Positions 10,422 through 21,660 of a stretch of 64,000 bases of DNA are shown piece after piece. This stretch comes from Isoetes taiwanensis (lineage: Eukaryota > Streptophyta > Lycopodiopsida > Isoetales > Isoetaceae): contig JAJEKV010000013.1 in NCBI GenBank assembly GCA_021234155.1, positions 14,857,877 through 14,921,876 on the forward strand, written 5' to 3'. The notes beneath the pieces were generated by a model, which saw only the letters and a list, made by a program, of their open reading frames with translations, did not search any database and was not told where the DNA came from. Numbering within the stretch: the stretch's first letter is position 1; each line of letters starts with the position of its first letter. A program made the translations under genes and the position numbers.

Positions 10422-13400
10422 ATGCATGAGTGGAACGGAGCAGAGATTCCTGCTGTTATTTTGGCATTAGTGGTTGTTTTTCTTGTGAGCGTTGGGAGCT
10501 TGGTGCATTTGGCGAGAACAAGGGCAGCGAGAAGAGTTGAGATACTTCAGATTCAGAGGTTATTGGCAGAGGAAGAACGATTAGTCGCAGAAGCAGAGGC
10601 AGAAGGATACGCAAACTCGGTCATTGGAAATCGTCGTTTGTGCAGCCTGTGTCAAGCTACAACAAATACACGATGTTCCAGATGCAAACGTGTTTACTAC
10701 TGGTAATATGCTCATTTCTTATATTATTAATGAAGTTAGATCATTCACTAAAGTTGGCATATGAAGACCATAGCCCTTAATGCTAACACGAAGTTATCAA
10801 TATGTTTATACCATGTTGGATCTTACAATAAAAGCTTGTATTCTCACACATCTGCCAATACTATAAAATATCTAACTGCATCCTCCAGACCTGGCAGTTT
10901 GGAAACATTAAAGCATAGATAGGAGAGGTAGAACTGTTCATGTGTTGTTGGATGGTCTGTTTAAGGATTTCCCTGAAGACTTTATATTTACACTTCCATT
11001 AAGAGCCCATGGAATAAATGGAAAGACAGCAACAAACAGATGAAAGATAGAGACCATGTGAAGCAAACTATCTCATGTTAGTCATGAATGGTAGAGTCTC
11101 TATGCCTTTATATCCTTGAAACCTTGAATTTCGTTCAGCTGAAAACTACATGCTATGTGCTAAGGTCTAAGTCTGCATGTTACAGTTCAAGGTCCTGCCA
11201 AGTATTACATTGGAAACAGGGCCACAAAGATGAATGCCAAATACAAGAAAAGGACTATGAGATGAGCGACGGACAGAATGATGAAATGAAACCACAAAAA
11301 GACGTGGAAGTTGAACAACCACAAAAAGAAGTGGAAGTCGAACATGTGGCGAGAGATCAGAATGAAGAGACGGTAAAGGAAGAAATTGAAAATGCGCCAA
11401 GAATGACATCTAATGTGCACCAAAATGAAGACACAACCTATCTCCACACCAACATGCATCTCCAAGACAATGCACACCTTAGCAACAGACATTTTCAAGG
11501 CAATGGCAGCAATGTCAGAAACAAAGCAGTGTTGGAACAACATACCAGAACAACACTTAATGAGCATTCAAGAGTGCAGCATGCAGGGATATCTTCAAAG
11601 CACAAGACAGAAGTCTTACAAGGTATGCCACCAAATTTAAGATTTTTCTGACTTGGCCATCAAGTGCGATAATGGTTTCTTCGCTGGCAGATTCTTTATC
11701 CTTATGAAGATTTCAAGCAGTTTTATTCATGGGATGAACTCGAATATCCCTGTGGACTGATCAATGGTGGAAATAGGTTAGTTCTTGTATATTTTGTATT
11801 CGTTTATTTCCAGGGGTCATGATATGTGTTTGCTACACAAATGGCATTGGAGGGTTTCTTGAGGCTCTTCACCTGACCCTTTACTTTGATATTGCAGCTG
11901 CTTTGCAAATGTTGTCTTGCAGTGTCTTACATACACGAGGCCACTTGCAGCATACCTGCTCGATGGGTCCCACAGACAAGAGTGTAAGCAGTAATATAGC
12001 AAGCTCTGTTGGGTATAAAAAGGATTAACATTCTGCTTCTTATTAATTATAGGCCAAAGAGAGGATTGGTGTTTCATGTGCGAATTGAATTACCATGTAC
12101 ATAGTGTGTGCGCGTCAAAGGATCCATTCTCTCCAGTAAGGATTTTGTCCAGAATGAAAAATATTGGGAGTCATCTTGGCTATGGAATGCAGGAAGATGC
12201 ACATGAATTTATGAGGTATAATGAAGTAATATGCTTCTTTGTGGTTAGGTTTAAATGTAGAAAACAGTCAATTTTTTTTTGTAGTGAGATGCTTAATACT
12301 CTGTTGTTTGCCCTGTTTGTTTAGGCTTGCTGTAAGTTTGATGCAGAAGATATGTCTCGATGAAGCCGGGGGGGAGAAATTATTAGACCATCGTTCACAG
12401 GAGACAACTTTTATCCAGTATGTCTTTGGGGGGCGTCTTCAGTCTCAGGCATGCCATAATAGTATTTGGGATTGTTGTTGTTCATTGTTAATGGTGAACA
12501 TAATCAGTGATGTTGGTTACTTTGTGCAGGTCTCCTGCTTGCAATGCCACCAGAAATCCAAACGTTACGAGAACATGATGGATTTGACCGTGGAAATTGA
12601 AGGTGCTGAATCTCTGGAAGATGCCCTTGCACAATTCACTGCGCCCGAGTTGCTGGATGGTGAAAACAGATATAAGTGTGATCGGTGAGTAAAAAGAGTA
12701 ATAATTCCCATTCCATCCGAGGATGATGGTCATGATTTGAGGTCCATATTCTATTCCATCAGGTGCAATGAGTATGTGAATGCTGAAAAACGGTTGACAT
12801 TATATGAAGCTCCAAATATCTTGACAATAGCTTTGAAGCGATTCCAGGTCTTGAATTTTTAAGATCTCTACTAGCACTTCTTGGTTTTCCTTTCTTCTAT
12901 TTTGACACTGTGTTTGTGATTGGCAGTCCGGTAAGTTTGGAAAACTCAATAAGAATGTGTCATTTCCTGAAACATTGGACCTATATCAGTTCATGAGCAG
13001 GGAGGTGGACAGGCCACCTTCTTATAAGCTTTATGCTGTTATTGTACATGTTGACACGTCAAATGCTTCTTACTTTGGACATTACATTTGCTATGTCAAG
13101 GACAGGAATGGAATCTGGTACAAGATTGATGATAGTAAAGTAAGTTTTGATGTTTATGGATATGCTTGTTTGGTCAATAACAGTTAAGGTCTTGTGTCAG
13201 GTAAGAAGTGTTGAACGGAGTGTAGTTCTTTCAGAGAAGGCATACATGCTCTTCTACAGCAGGTGATTTGATTTGCACAAAGCTGCCAGCGTTTCTTTAT
13301 GGATTTCCCAAACTATTCTGTGTTTATTCATAAAGTGTCTTATTGTTTCGGCATGTAGGCCATATGCGCGGCCCCTGCTATTGTTAGATCAAGCTTCTAC

Positions 13401-14283
13401 TTCCTCAGCTTCTCAAACCAGTTATAGGGCTGCCAAGACGTCTTCATTGTCAAGAAGTTCTTCCAATCACATTTTCCATCCGGAGATGTCAAGGCTTGAT
13501 ACTCCTGAAAAATCTACAAATGGAATCCATTTCTTGAATACTACGCCTTCTCGGCCATTGCTTTGCTCTTGGACAGAGGCAAAATACACGCAATTCGTAA
13601 CTTTTACAGATGTTGATAAGATACTAGAAGAAAGTCCAGAGGAATACCATGGTATCTCAGATAGACCTAGTAATCCTCTGCCACAGTTGTACAATTCATC
13701 AGTTAAACATTTTGATGTCAATTATGGAAGCAGCGGAAACTTGGAAATAGTTCCATTGCGGCCAAAGAGGAGACTGGATTCTAGATTGTTACGGGATGAA
13801 CATAACTCACAAGACAAGTTAGTTTTTATCCTATCCTGTTTCTCCTTCTATCTTGTCTTTGCTTCCTCTTAACATATGTTTATAATTGACAGGGTTAGTT
13901 GTTCGGGAAAGTCTCTGAAGCAGCAGCATAATAGTCTAATTTTAAAAGATGCGTTCCAGGGCATGGATGAAATTTGTGGTCAGTCAAGTGGGTCATTACA
14001 TAATGGATTCTTACACGAAAGTTATTCCTTAGAGGATATGGATGTGTTTAGAAACAATGTTGTAGCCCATGAGGATCAGATCATGGATGTCCCTCCCTGG
14101 TTTTTAGAATCACCTAATGTCAAGACTCCTTTACGGAGAGTGAAATTTTCCGCCACACAAAATATAGGAGTTCCTGATAATGCTAATGCGCCGATAGACA
14201 ATATGCTATCTTGTAGAACTGTTGCTGATATAGCTTCCATTTCCGATGCATCGTCTAATCCTAAACGTGCTTCAACAAGTTGA
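10422..14283 (+). CDS. MYND zinc-finger ubiquitin-specific protease (UBP15/16 type)
   Basis: A cysteine protease that removes ubiquitin from proteins, of the plant subfamily with an N-terminal membrane anchor plus MYND finger. Exons: 10422-10702, 11186-11612 (or 11622), 11691-11776, 11898-11983, 12053-12215, 12325-12448, 12530-12684, 12763-12847, 12927-13139, 13201-13262, 13359-13817, 13893-14283. With the second exon ending at 11612 all phases agree, giving 843 residues. A hydrophobic segment spans about 9-30. The MYND finger is at 74-111 (CSLCQ, CSRCK, CSRSCQ, H107, C111). The USP domain starts near 237; the Cys box [13 protein letters not shown] puts the nucleophile at Cys266, QEDAHEFMR follows, and the His box FGHYICYV gives His521. 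CxxC pairs (CLQC, CDRC) mark the USP zinc site. The C-terminal 280 residues are Ser-rich and not conserved-looking. Oddities: intron 12449-12529 has a GC donor, and the strong donor at 11623 would shift the frame by one base. Confidence 0.93.
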
Positions 14284-15430
14284 ACCATCGAGGAAGTTTT
14301 GAGCATCGAGATACTATTCCTTATATGTCCAAAGCACCGAAGATAAAGCTGACCCTCAATTTTGCTTCGTCATATGATTTTTGGCCCAGCTTCCAATGAT
14401 GAGTTAATTCCATCAGCAAGTATTATAATATCAGGTGCTTCAATGGCTCTCTGGTGCATCTTCAATTATGACAAGAAGCAGAAAGGCCCCATAATTTTTC
14501 AACTGGGGTTTGCATTTTTTGCTCTCAAGTGCCGGTTTACGATGTTTATAATCTTTATAAGCCTGACAATTATCAAAATGTTCTGGAGAGGGAAGCTTTT
14601 CTCTACACCAGTTTGTACTATACGTGAACGAACTAGAGTTCGCAATATCCTGTATATCATCAATCATTATCTGAAAAGGTATATTCCTAAACCACCTTAT
14701 GTGTATGATCCATGTCTTCCATATTTCTGTTTCAAAAGTACGTCTAAAAGGCATTATGACTTCAGGTATCTGAGAAAAGTTCGAAAGACGGTTCCAAATT
14801 CAAGGCAAAACATGAGGTTCTTATGGCATTTGGCTAATGTAAAATGTCATGCTTTATTTGGAACTGTTGTGACAAATGGCTTATCCCCCAAAATTGTTTA
14901 TGCCATCTGTCTCTTTGGAAACAGCCTTAACAATTTTCTTATGTAATTGGGGATATTTATAGAAAAATTATGGATAACATGGTATTTATTTGCTTGTCCC
15001 TGTCGTTGAAGCATGTAAAGAACTCTTGACGATTACACAAGTCTGCAGACTATATGTTCTATTGTACAAAATTCTGAGAGTCACGACTCGAGGACTGAAC
15101 AAACATGGCTAAACTGTGAAAATAGGTGAGACATTGAAACGTACTAAGATGTCTAGTTGTTTCAAGGTAAAAGGGTGCTCTTTTTCTACCCTCGTTTTTT
15201 TTTTGCCCTGTGTCCGTCTCTCTTTTGGTTACGTAAAGTATCGGTATGTATTAGAGAATTCCAATCTAGCCTGGATGCAACTTAAATTGGATTCTGCTCC
15301 GAAGTTTGGGTAAAAACTTTAGAATCAGGGTAGAAGCATCGGAATGAGAGATAGATAGTCAGAATCTAAGGTAAATCCACAAGAGCGCAAGGTAACTTCA
15401 AGAAGTGCCGCTCCTGCTAGTTCCATAGAA
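14284..15430. other. 3' flank of the ubiquitin protease; 194-codon ORF of unknown meaning
   Basis: A plus-strand ORF runs 14362-14946 directly after the ubiquitin protease stop. It shows no recognisable domain, has a hydrophobic stretch (TMFIIFISLTIIKMF) and odd composition, and may simply be the gene's 3' untranslated region. From 15000 on I see nothing except T-runs and short GAATCAGG-type phrases that recur to 15700. Confidence 0.4.
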
Positions 15431-15482
15431 GAAACTTGGCCACATGGCGTTGGCCACATGGCATTGTACGATTGGCATGATA

Positions 15483-15644
15483 ATGCAACCTAAGTTGCAT
15501 TTATGTAAAGTATCAAGAATGTTTGTTTTGCCCAGATTCTGAGCATGGAAAATGGCGACGCGCGGCACCGTGGAGGCATTTGACATGCCCAGAATCTGGG
15601 CAAAACAAACATTCTTGAAACTTGATAGCAACTTAGGTTGCATT
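15483..15644. repeat. Long imperfect inverted repeat (hairpin)
   Basis: Left arm 15483-15541 (AATGCAACCTAAGTTGC ... GCCCAGATTCTG) pairs with right arm 15590-15644 (CAGAATCTGGGC ... GCAACTTAGGTTGCATT). The loop is 48 bp and GC-rich. The arms are nearly identical apart from a small gap around TATGTAAAG. A related single arm (AATGCAATCTAAGTTGC) is found at 15909, so the arm belongs to a repeated family, as in a foldback element or MITE. Confidence 0.85.
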
Positions 15645-16029
15645 CTGTGGCAGTAAGAATTTTGGAATCAGGGGTAAAAGCTTCAGAATCACAGGCAAAA
15701 ACTTAAGACTGAGAGGTAGAAGGCTGAATGTCAGGTAAATGCTCTAGAATGAGATGTAAATTTGACAGAATGTGATGTAAATTCGTCCGTGTTGAGCCAT
15801 CGAATTTGATCTATCGCTGTGGAGTCGTCGCTGTTGAGCTGGGTAGGAATTGAGGAAGAGAAAGTGTGCTACATGGCGCCGTATAATTGGCAAATAACAT
15901 AGAATGCAATCTAAGTTGCTATTACGTATTGGTTGAAAATACATTTACCTGAATGTAGTAATACTTTCACGTGCGATTTTGTATTTGTATCGTAATTGTG
16001 CAGTTACGTTGCTTTTTTTTTTGGCCGAG
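15645..16029. other. Repeat-derived DNA with a partial hairpin arm
   Basis: Recurrent phrases (AGAATCA, GGTAAA) at about 20-bp spacing and one more copy of the hairpin arm (15905-15930), preceded by ACATGGCGCCGTATAATTGGC, which matches the flank of the first arm. No gene. Confidence 0.5.
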
Positions 16030-16350
16030 TCTTTGGAGTAGGGATGTCTCGACTGACCAACTCCAAATCAATTCGGACCAGGGTGGATTAGAGGTGCTGA
16101 TTGTTGCAAACCAAAAACTGGATGGAGCATCTTTGGGGTAGAGCATCTATGGGGTAGATTACGTGCAACAGGGCAAAAACTTGCCCAAAACATGGGCAAT
16201 AACCTCCGTATTGCGCAAGTTGGGCGGGTGATTCAGCGGGACAAATTTTTTTAATTGTAATTCCGCTTTGCAAAGGTATCACCAAATTCAGGGTAAGCTT
16301 ACCTTCAGTCGTAGTATTAGTATTGTTACCTCAGTTGTTCAAGGGTCTTT
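16030..16350. repeat. Duplicated 300-bp unit, copy 1
   Basis: Shares with 16470-16747 plus 17104-17200 the series GGTGGATT, AGGTGCT, GTTGCAAACCAAAAA, TGGAT, AGGGCAAAA, CTTGCCCAAAA, AATAACCTCC, GCAAGTTGGG, GGGACAAAT, GTGATTCCGC or its like, AAGGTATCACCA, GGTAAGCTTA and CAAGGGTCTTTTGAT. The second copy is interrupted by the TIR element at 16748-17103. Confidence 0.8.
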
Positions 16351-16747
16351 TGATAATCCTGGTCATCTGATCTCGGGAGTAAATATGGGTCATCTGATTC
16401 ACATTTTGACACACCATGACATACACTAAAGCGTTATCGCTGTCTACGCCTGTCCCTCGAGCACATTTTTGGCTGAGTTTTCTAAGTGGTGACATTTCGA
16501 CTGATTCCTCTAAATCAATTCATACCATTTCCATAATGGTGGGGAGGTGGATTTGAGGTGCTAGTCGTTGCAAACCAAAAATTGGATCGAGCGTCTCCGA
16601 CAGATCAGTTGCAATAGGGCAAAAGCTTGCCCAAAAATGGAAATAACCTCCTTACTGTGCAAGTTGGGTAGGTGAATCTGTGGGACAAATTGTTTTGATT
16701 GTGATTCCGCTAGAAAGGAATACCTTTGTGAAGGTATCCAAGAGAAA

Positions 16748-17103
16748 TATTGGCTCTCGAAAGGGGGTTCGTTTCCAAAAAACGGTGAGTCGAATACACC
16801 TTGCATAATTATCATAGTTTATTATAATATGACAATAATTATTGTAATAACGCTGCGTGGTGCAGTTGGTTGGTTCGTTCGGTTTTCAACCTCCTTTGCG
16901 AGTTTGAACCGCCTTTTATTATTTTTTTACTTTTGAGGGGTATTCGACTCACACAATATTTTTTTGGGCGTATTCGACTTATTTAAATTTACATGCGAAT
17001 CTATCGTCGAATACCCCATTTTTGGTATTCGACTTGCAAAATAGAAGCCAATCTACGAGTCTAATACCCCCTTTGGAATCCAACCCATGTCGGGGAGCCA
17101 ATA
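16748..17103. mobile_element. 356-bp TIR element (MITE-like) with internal tRNA-like part
   Basis: The ends are TATTGGCTC at 16748 and GAGCCAATA at 17095-17103, exact 9-bp inverted repeats. Further internal inverted pairs are GTGAGTCGAATAC near 16784 with GTATTCGACTCAC near 16940, and GGGGTATTCGA with TCGAATACCCC. It interrupts a repeat unit whose intact copy lies 700 bp upstream. A clean target duplication is not visible (possibly 2-3 bp A/T). The Class II superfamily cannot be assigned. Confidence 0.65.
16850..16915 (+). other. tRNA-like segment (SINE-head or degenerate tRNA)
   Basis: TGGTGCAGTTG at 16858-16868 fits the pol III box A consensus exactly. AGTTTGAACCG, about 43 bases downstream, is a degenerate box B in roughly tRNA spacing. 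It is flanked by AT-rich DNA and followed by a T-rich run. Acceptor-stem pairing is not evident, so I do not call a functional tRNA. Confidence 0.45.
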
Positions 17104-17199
17104 AATGCGGGAAGGTATCACCACATTTAGAGTAAGCTTATCTTTAGCCATAGTATTATCATTGGTATCTCAGTCGTTCAAGGGTCTTTTGATGCTTAG

Positions 17200-17439
17200 T
17201 TATAAGAATAGTTTTCTTCTTTGTATAATGAGACTTGTAATAAGCACTTGCGTAAAGTGACACTTCCATGTATTTAGGCTTCCTAATGCTTGCTACTAGC
17301 CCACTCTAGAGTTGTTTCTATCTTGTGCTATCGAACCTCAGATCTTATTGAACATTTCAAGTCATCCCTCGCTACATGTTTTCTCAGCATTTTGAGATAG
17401 ATACGGAATTTTGCAATCTGACACTCAAAAGACATACAT
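17200..17439. other. Intergenic DNA
   Basis: AT-rich and unremarkable. It leads into the PPR pseudogene. Confidence 0.5.
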
Positions 17440-18250
17440 GTTCTTGCCGATCTTGAGAAGTAAAAGTTGGATAACCTGCAAATTGATGTTCTTCCAGTAG
17501 TTGATATAAAAAGACTGGCTAAGGAGGGAAAATTGTAACATGCTATGCAACTTCTGGATCAAATGGACGAGGGGCACAAAACTTACTTTGAGACATCTTG
17601 CAAGGATGCATGAATGAAAGCAATAAGCGAAGGAAAACATGTCCGTATGCACCTCCTCAAGAACATGTCAAAACCATAAGCAAAGCTCTTCCTTTGGAAT
17701 ACTCTTATCTAAATTATGTGAAATGTTGAAGCATGGAGGATGTCCTTAAAGTATTTGAAACTACATGGACCATTCAGCGTGGACGTTTTTTAGATGCCTT
17801 CAATTTTTTTCTGGACATGGAGCTTGGTATTCTACCATTAGATAAAATAATTCTTGTCTCTATATTAGGTACTTGGTGTACTCATTTGCTGGAACATGGG
17901 AAACAAATACATGGAGTTTTAAAAGCTGGTTATGAATTCAATATGTTTGTTGGTACTTCCCTGCTTGATATGTACATAAAATATTGGTGTATAGATACTG
18001 CGTGGTATATATTTGTCAAAATGCCTATTCGAGATATTGTATTGTGGAATGCAATGACTGCTAAGTTGCAGCTATGTTCTTCTATTGCTTGATCAAATGC
18101 AACTAATCAAATGAGGTGACTTTTATTAGCATGTTGAGCAGATGCAATGGATTTCCCATAGAAAAAGACATATCGGTTCAATGATAACTGTATATGCTCA
18201 AGAAGGAGACCTTGATGAAGCAAAAACTCTTGCTATATTAGCGCATGAGG
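17440..18250 (+). pseudogene. PPR protein pseudogene, first piece
   Basis: Pentatricopeptide repeat proteins are RNA-binding factors of mitochondria and plastids. The translated pieces in order are LAKEGKL, a stop, then HAMQLLDQMDE; KAISEGKHVRMHLLKNM; LFLWNTLI; then from 17733 LGILPLDKIILVSILGT, EHGKQIHGVLKAGYE, FNMFVGTSLLDMYIK, IDTAWYIFVKMPIRD and IVLWNAM; and finally ITVYAQEGDLDEAKTL near 18180-18230. The alternating P/L/S motif wording (GKQIHG.., SLLDMY.KCG, ..VKMP.RD..WNAM) is typical of the PLS subfamily. Stops and frame changes break it at many points. It may be the 5' half of the fragment at 21960-22500. Confidence 0.82.
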
Positions 18251-18347
18251 TTAGATAATTTAATTCGTGGTACTATTATCTTAACATATATAATTCTTAT
18301 GGGTAAGATGCCTTTGGCATATTCGGTTGATTCCCGCCACGTATTTC

Positions 18348-18366
18348 GGGGGGGGGGAGGGGGGGA
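18348..18366 (+). repeat. G10-A-G7 tract
   Basis: Ten Gs at 18348-18357, an A, seven Gs (18359-18365), then AGG. Long enough to form an intramolecular or intermolecular G-quadruplex. It lies between unrelated decayed sequences and may be partly an assembly-sensitive homopolymer. Confidence 0.85.
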
Positions 18367-19875
18367 GGAAGTAGGGGCTTCAAGAAAAAGAAAAAAAATG
18401 GAAAAAATGGCCACGTTCTACACCCTGTTCCTTCCGGAATTACAGTAGATCTTCGTGGATCCGATGCGCAAGCTAGGGCGACCGCTCACCGGCATCAACT
18501 TTGGAGCTCTTCTAATTTGGAGCAGGCTTGTCTATTCTGTTGTTACTTGGACTTTCATCTATAGGTAGGTTTTGCTCTTTAAATCTAAACCATTCTGCTC
18601 TTACGTCCTGTTCTGGCATCCTAAAGCCATGGGAGCTGGACGAGTAAGTGGCTATGGCCAGACTATTTCGTCTTATATTAAGGCGCTAGGTTTTGATCTT
18701 CCGGTGGAAGCTTTGCTTGGAAGCAAAGCCTGTGATTTCTATTCGATTCTTGGGCGCCTATAATCAATGGGACTGTTCTGCGCCCTGTTCTTTCCATGAC
18801 AGCTCCTCCTTCGCCTTGAAGAAAGGGCTGCCTTGATCTGCTGCTTAGTATTTTACAGGTGAGAATGAAGATGCTCTAGGGATCCGGCTAGCATAGGCTT
18901 CGATTTATGTTGGATATTTCCTGCTTGCCAGCTTTCTTGGCTAATTTTGGCTCTAGCAGAATCGCCAGCGGATTTGCGGGCAGCCTTAAAAAGCCCCGAA
19001 ATTGAACATATGGAAAATTTTCTCTTCTGATTTAAGGTTCTTTGGTTTAAATCTGGCACAGAACTCCGCTGGAGCGGATCAAACTCCGCAGGACTAGAAA
19101 GTCTTTTGTTAATTTTGATGGCATCTTGGAGCAATTCTCAATGCCTATTTCCAATCGACAATTTACTTATTGATTTCAAGGCATTGTTACAAAGTCGCTT
19201 CGGCAGTTATCTAAGATTAAAAATTCTCGACCTATATCTGGTGGTGCGTCTACTCATGTTTTCCAGGTGAGTTGTTTGATATATTCCTTATGAATGAGTT
19301 AACATCGTAACTTTGTTAACCCTCTTTGCAAATTCAAGTAAGATCTCTTCTGTAGGGCAATCCACATGAACTTAGTTGCAAACTTCCGATTTCAGGTCAA
19401 GCTAAAACATCTCGACAATCTTTGGCAGAAATCAAATTGTTTTCGTTGGGACAAGTCTGAGACTGACCACCACACAGTTTTCTTAGGTAAAGCTTATTTC
19501 TTATGTAAAATCTCTTTAGGTGATTCTTTATGGAGATCTTATTCTCTGGCAGTGTTACAATGCCAGTTTAGTGTCGATATCCTGATCACTTTACATACAT
19601 ATCAGTCCAAAGCCTATAAACATGAAGGAGTGGTTAAAATTCATCTTGGCTGCAACAGGTGCATACAACATCATCATTTACAATGTTAACGTAAACTTTG
19701 TTGTTTATGTATAATATGAGCTGATAAATGGTGAGCTGAAGTTTCATAAAATGGATTGTATGAAACCACGTACGGGCTTGACACTAGCTTCCCAAGTGTT
19801 TCCTCTTCAGAATAGTTTGTCCTTTTTGTAGTCATAGCCTGTAACCAAATTGAGAATGAGAATGATTTTTTATCG
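18367..19875. other. No recognised gene; a few exon-like islands
   Basis: Coding-like islands with splice-like borders occur at about 19199-19266 (..ISGGASTHVFQ followed by GTGAGT) and 19376-19485 (after TTTCAG, then GTAAAG). The translations carry no signature I know. The minus-strand ORF 19134-18853 is also unassigned. Nothing further can be supported. Confidence 0.4.
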
Positions 19876-19975
19876 TCCACTTGAGGCCAATCGGCCTATG
19901 GGACCCATAAGGAGCGCAGCAAACTTATTACTGTCCGGGTTAAAAAACCCCCACCCCGAAGGGTAACCAAATTGA
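19876..19975 (-). mobile_element. Detached 3' tail of an RTE-type LINE
   Basis: The reverse complement reads GGGTTTTTTAACCCGGACAG, TAATAAGTTTGCTGCGCTCC and TTATGGGTCCCATAGG. It matches the 3' end of the RTE copy at 56436-56495 (GGATTTTTTAACCTGGACAG, TAATAAATCGGTTGCGCTC, TTATTGGGTCCCATAG). Two independent copies ending in the same words support a common element 3' end. The 5' part of this copy is missing, as expected of 5'-truncated insertions. Confidence 0.75.
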
Positions 19976-21650
19976 ATGGGTCTAACTCAATGGTCTCGAC
20001 ATAATTCGGGGCACATTTGTAGCCCATTTATTATTTCTTGCTTTTTCTTTCGGCGCCCTCTTTTCTCTAATGTGCAATCTTCGTTGGGCCCCAATTTGTT
20101 ATCATTGTCATTTGCCAAGAACCATGCTCTTTTTGTTAGCATTATTTCCAGTATTCATCATTTTCCAAGTTTTATTTTGTCTGTTCTAAAGTGAGAGGGT
20201 TTCAGAGTGCATTTACAATTTGGACATTGTTTGGGATTTAATTTGATCTATTGGCATTCATGGTTTTCTAACTATAACTTCGATTTTGTTTTCAACTCTA
20301 GTGTCATGCTTGGCCATTTATTGTGTTGTTGGTCTTTTTACAGGTTGCAATGGCTACAAGATGCCGATAACATGGCAGAAGACATGTTTTTTTCAATTTG
20401 GAACATTGCAGACACATCCTTGTGTGTCGCATGAACAAATGACTGATGCAGCAAAGAGCACATATTTAGTTAATTGTAAGGGGTTACTTCTACGCATATT
20501 CATTTCTACATCAAATCTATCACCAGAGTTTGAAAGAGGTATTACCTATTATGTCAAAGCATTTTTCTTTTGAACATTTGGGTTTCTCTCATGCATATAA
20601 CGAACATCTTTTTCCAGAAAAAATTTTATTCAATATCAATAGTGATACTTGATCTCAAGAATAAAGCAAGATGTGATATCTCTGAAACCCACGGTGATGC
20701 TCAAGGCCCATTTTGAAGGTCCTTTGTTTTTGCATAAGAAGATGTGCAAATCTTTGGAGGAATTTCAATAGCTTGAGCAAGTCAGTGCGAATCCCATCTC
20801 TCAAAACTGAATTTTTATGTTGTTTTAATTGTCATATGTAGACTAAGTTGTGCCATAATATATGTTTGATTTTGTTCAATATTAGTTTATTTACCCAGAT
20901 TTCTCTTGCAGGTTGTTTGTGGTACACTAGCAAAGCCAGAATACCAATTAACTTTCTATATCCTATAGTAGAAGTTTCTTCTCTGGCAAAATCACTTGCC
21001 CTTTGATGGAACGCTCCAATTTTCCAAGACACATCTACATATTTGTGTGGTAAATGGCGGCACTCTAGCTAGACTATTAGTGTTTTGTTGTCTAAGTAAC
21101 ACATCATATTTATTGGCGTGCTGTCTAACACAATAGAATAGTATTGAGAGAAAAAAACAAGAGCCTTGCAAAATTGAGAAGGAGATGCCATCTTAATTGA
21201 TTTTAGAAAGCTAAAAACTATATTGTGCTTGTGCTATAGAGTTTTGTGGATATTGTGCTTGTGCTTTGCCACTTTGTAGCCTGAATTATTAAACCTAGAT
21301 ACTTCATTAGCTTTTTGAAATGGCTTCTAATGTGGTTTAAAGTAAATATGCCCTCATAAATTAGCAATAAATTTGCCGCAAATTAGAAGGCCCACAAAAA
21401 CCTAGAAAAAGCACAACCCAGACAAGACAAGTATTGTTGATAAAATGTGACTGCAGAAAACTCCTCTAATATTTCATTATAGTTGAGTTAAATATAGTTG
21501 CATTCAGAAGTTTTGCAAATGCTTCATGTTGTATTTGAGCATCTCATCGTTTTGATTCAAATAATAGACAAGGAATTTACGACAGTACATGCACAAATAC
21601 TGAGTATATTATTTTTGTTATGCATGCTTGCCTGTGCCTACTGAACATCC
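19976..21650. other. AT-rich intergenic DNA
   Basis: Overlapping short ORFs around 20207-20573 (for example TWQKTCFFQFGTLQTH) have no signature. A pair of near-identical phrases, ATTGTGCTTGTGCT, occurs at 21221 and 21251. No gene is supported. Confidence 0.5.
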
Positions 21651-21660
21651 ATCGCAATAA

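Larger units (their letters stand above)
16470..17200. repeat. Duplicated 300-bp unit, copy 2 (interrupted)
   Basis: Second copy of the unit described at 16030-16350. The left part runs to about 16747 and the right part resumes at about 17104 (AAGGTATCACCACATTTAG). Only this copy has the 356-bp insertion, so the duplication is older than the insertion. Confidence 0.75.

Noticed and set aside
14362-14946. Extra exon continuing the ubiquitin protease
   Set aside because: Exon twelve ends in a stop, no acceptor/donor pair links them, and the translation has no USP-related wording.
16850-16915. Functional tRNA gene
   Set aside because: Box A fits but box B is degenerate and no acceptor stem pairs; kept only as a tRNA-like segment.
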